Shown here: positions 31,302-31,489 of the stretch, one piece after another
Layout: each line of letters opens with the position of its first letter
Position numbering within the stretch: the stretch's first letter is position 1
NCBI GenBank assembly: GCA_910589115.1
Contig: CAJUSB010000029.1
Span: forward strand, 1-31,489
DNA: 31,489 bases
Direction of reading: 5' to 3'
Source: an uncultured Clostridia bacterium
Lineage (GTDB): Bacteria > Bacillota > Clostridia > Oscillospirales > Butyricicoccaceae
Made by a program: the position numbers and the translations under genes
The notes under the pieces: generated by a model
The model's database searches: none
What the model saw: only the letters and a program-made list of their open reading frames with translations
What the model was told of the DNA's origin: nothing

Positions 31302-31489
31302 ACCCCTCGCCGGAGAGGCGTCCTACGCGGACAGCGGCAGGGCGCTGCCCTGCACCCGCGCCTATGCGGCGGGCACCCCTCGCCGGGGAGGCGTCCTACG
31401 CGGACAGCGGCAGGGCTCTGCCCTGCACCCGCGCCTATGCGGCGGGCACCCCTCGCCGGGGCGGCGTCCTACGCGGACAGCGGCAGGGC
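31302..31489 (+). repeat. Dispersed modular repeat, copy G: 73-bp tandem array, cut by window end
   Basis: Two complete 73-bp units (31302-31374, 31375-31447) and a partial third (31448-31489) carry ACCCCTCGCCGGGG, GTCCTACGCGGACAGCGGCA, GGGCGCTGCCCTGCACCC and CGCCTATGCGGCGGGC. The units match parts of copies C and E. The array starts three bases after the ImmA/IrrE stop codon. The core and terminal hairpin would lie beyond the window if present. Confidence 0.85.

Noticed and set aside
31302..31489. CRISPR array
   Set aside because: The 73-bp units are directly adjacent, with no unique spacers, and no cas gene is in the window.

Overview
The window looks like chromosomal DNA from a Gram-positive anaerobe of the class Clostridia, probably a gut Oscillospiraceae/Butyricicoccaceae-type organism. 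This is inferred from family resemblance and gene order, not from a search. Supporting signs are the murB–rapZ–whiA–dnaE–pfkA gene order, strong GGAGG-type ribosome binding sites, frequent GTG/TTG starts, sigma-A promoters with 17-bp spacers, an M24 peptidase–DegV pair and an XRE–ImmA/IrrE pair. No rRNA, tRNA, CRISPR array, transposase or integrase was seen.

Layout, left to right. (1) 84-1685: a permuted papain-fold amidase and a PilZ-domain protein, both on +. (2) 1859-5110, minus: a six-helix membrane protein, then an operon of NfeD-like protein, small zinc ribbon and flotillin (transcription order), comparable to Bacillus yuaF–floT, with a fully consensus promoter. It is divergent from an XRE regulator (5336-5863). 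(3) 6013-13968, minus: core genes murB, rapZ, whiA, dnaE and pfkA. yvcK, commonly found between rapZ and whiA, is absent, and a repeat element lies there. (4) 14239-16516, plus: M24 aminopeptidase-like protein and DegV, the latter with an AT-rich N-terminal extension. (5) 16816-22004, minus: two hybrid sensor kinases in tandem; the upstream one has lost the phospho-acceptor histidine. (6) 22481-25678, plus: nucleoside salvage genes udp, a 57-codon coupled ORF, cdd, deoC and punA. These convert nucleosides to bases and pentose phosphates, and deoxyribose-5-phosphate to glycolytic intermediates. (7) 25963-29485, minus: cardiolipin synthase, a small COG2426-type membrane protein and dihydroorotase pyrC. 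(8) 29721-31298: a leftward Cys-containing CPFY protein behind a 35-codon leader ORF, and a rightward XRE–ImmA/IrrE pair. They are separated by an AT-rich control region with three related 16-bp sites and two promoters facing each other, resembling a phage or mobile-element immunity switch.

The most striking unexplained structure is a family of seven GC-rich modular intergenic repeats (about 2572-2779, 7135-7379, 11837-12095, 16624-15 kb-scale neighbour end 16815, 23261-23499, 25764-25945, 31302-window end). Each complete copy has a conserved hairpin at one end, a core, and palindromic or tandem units at the other. The unit end lies directly against a stop codon in six of seven copies. Two subfamilies differ in the core. 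No protein-coding function is supported for them.
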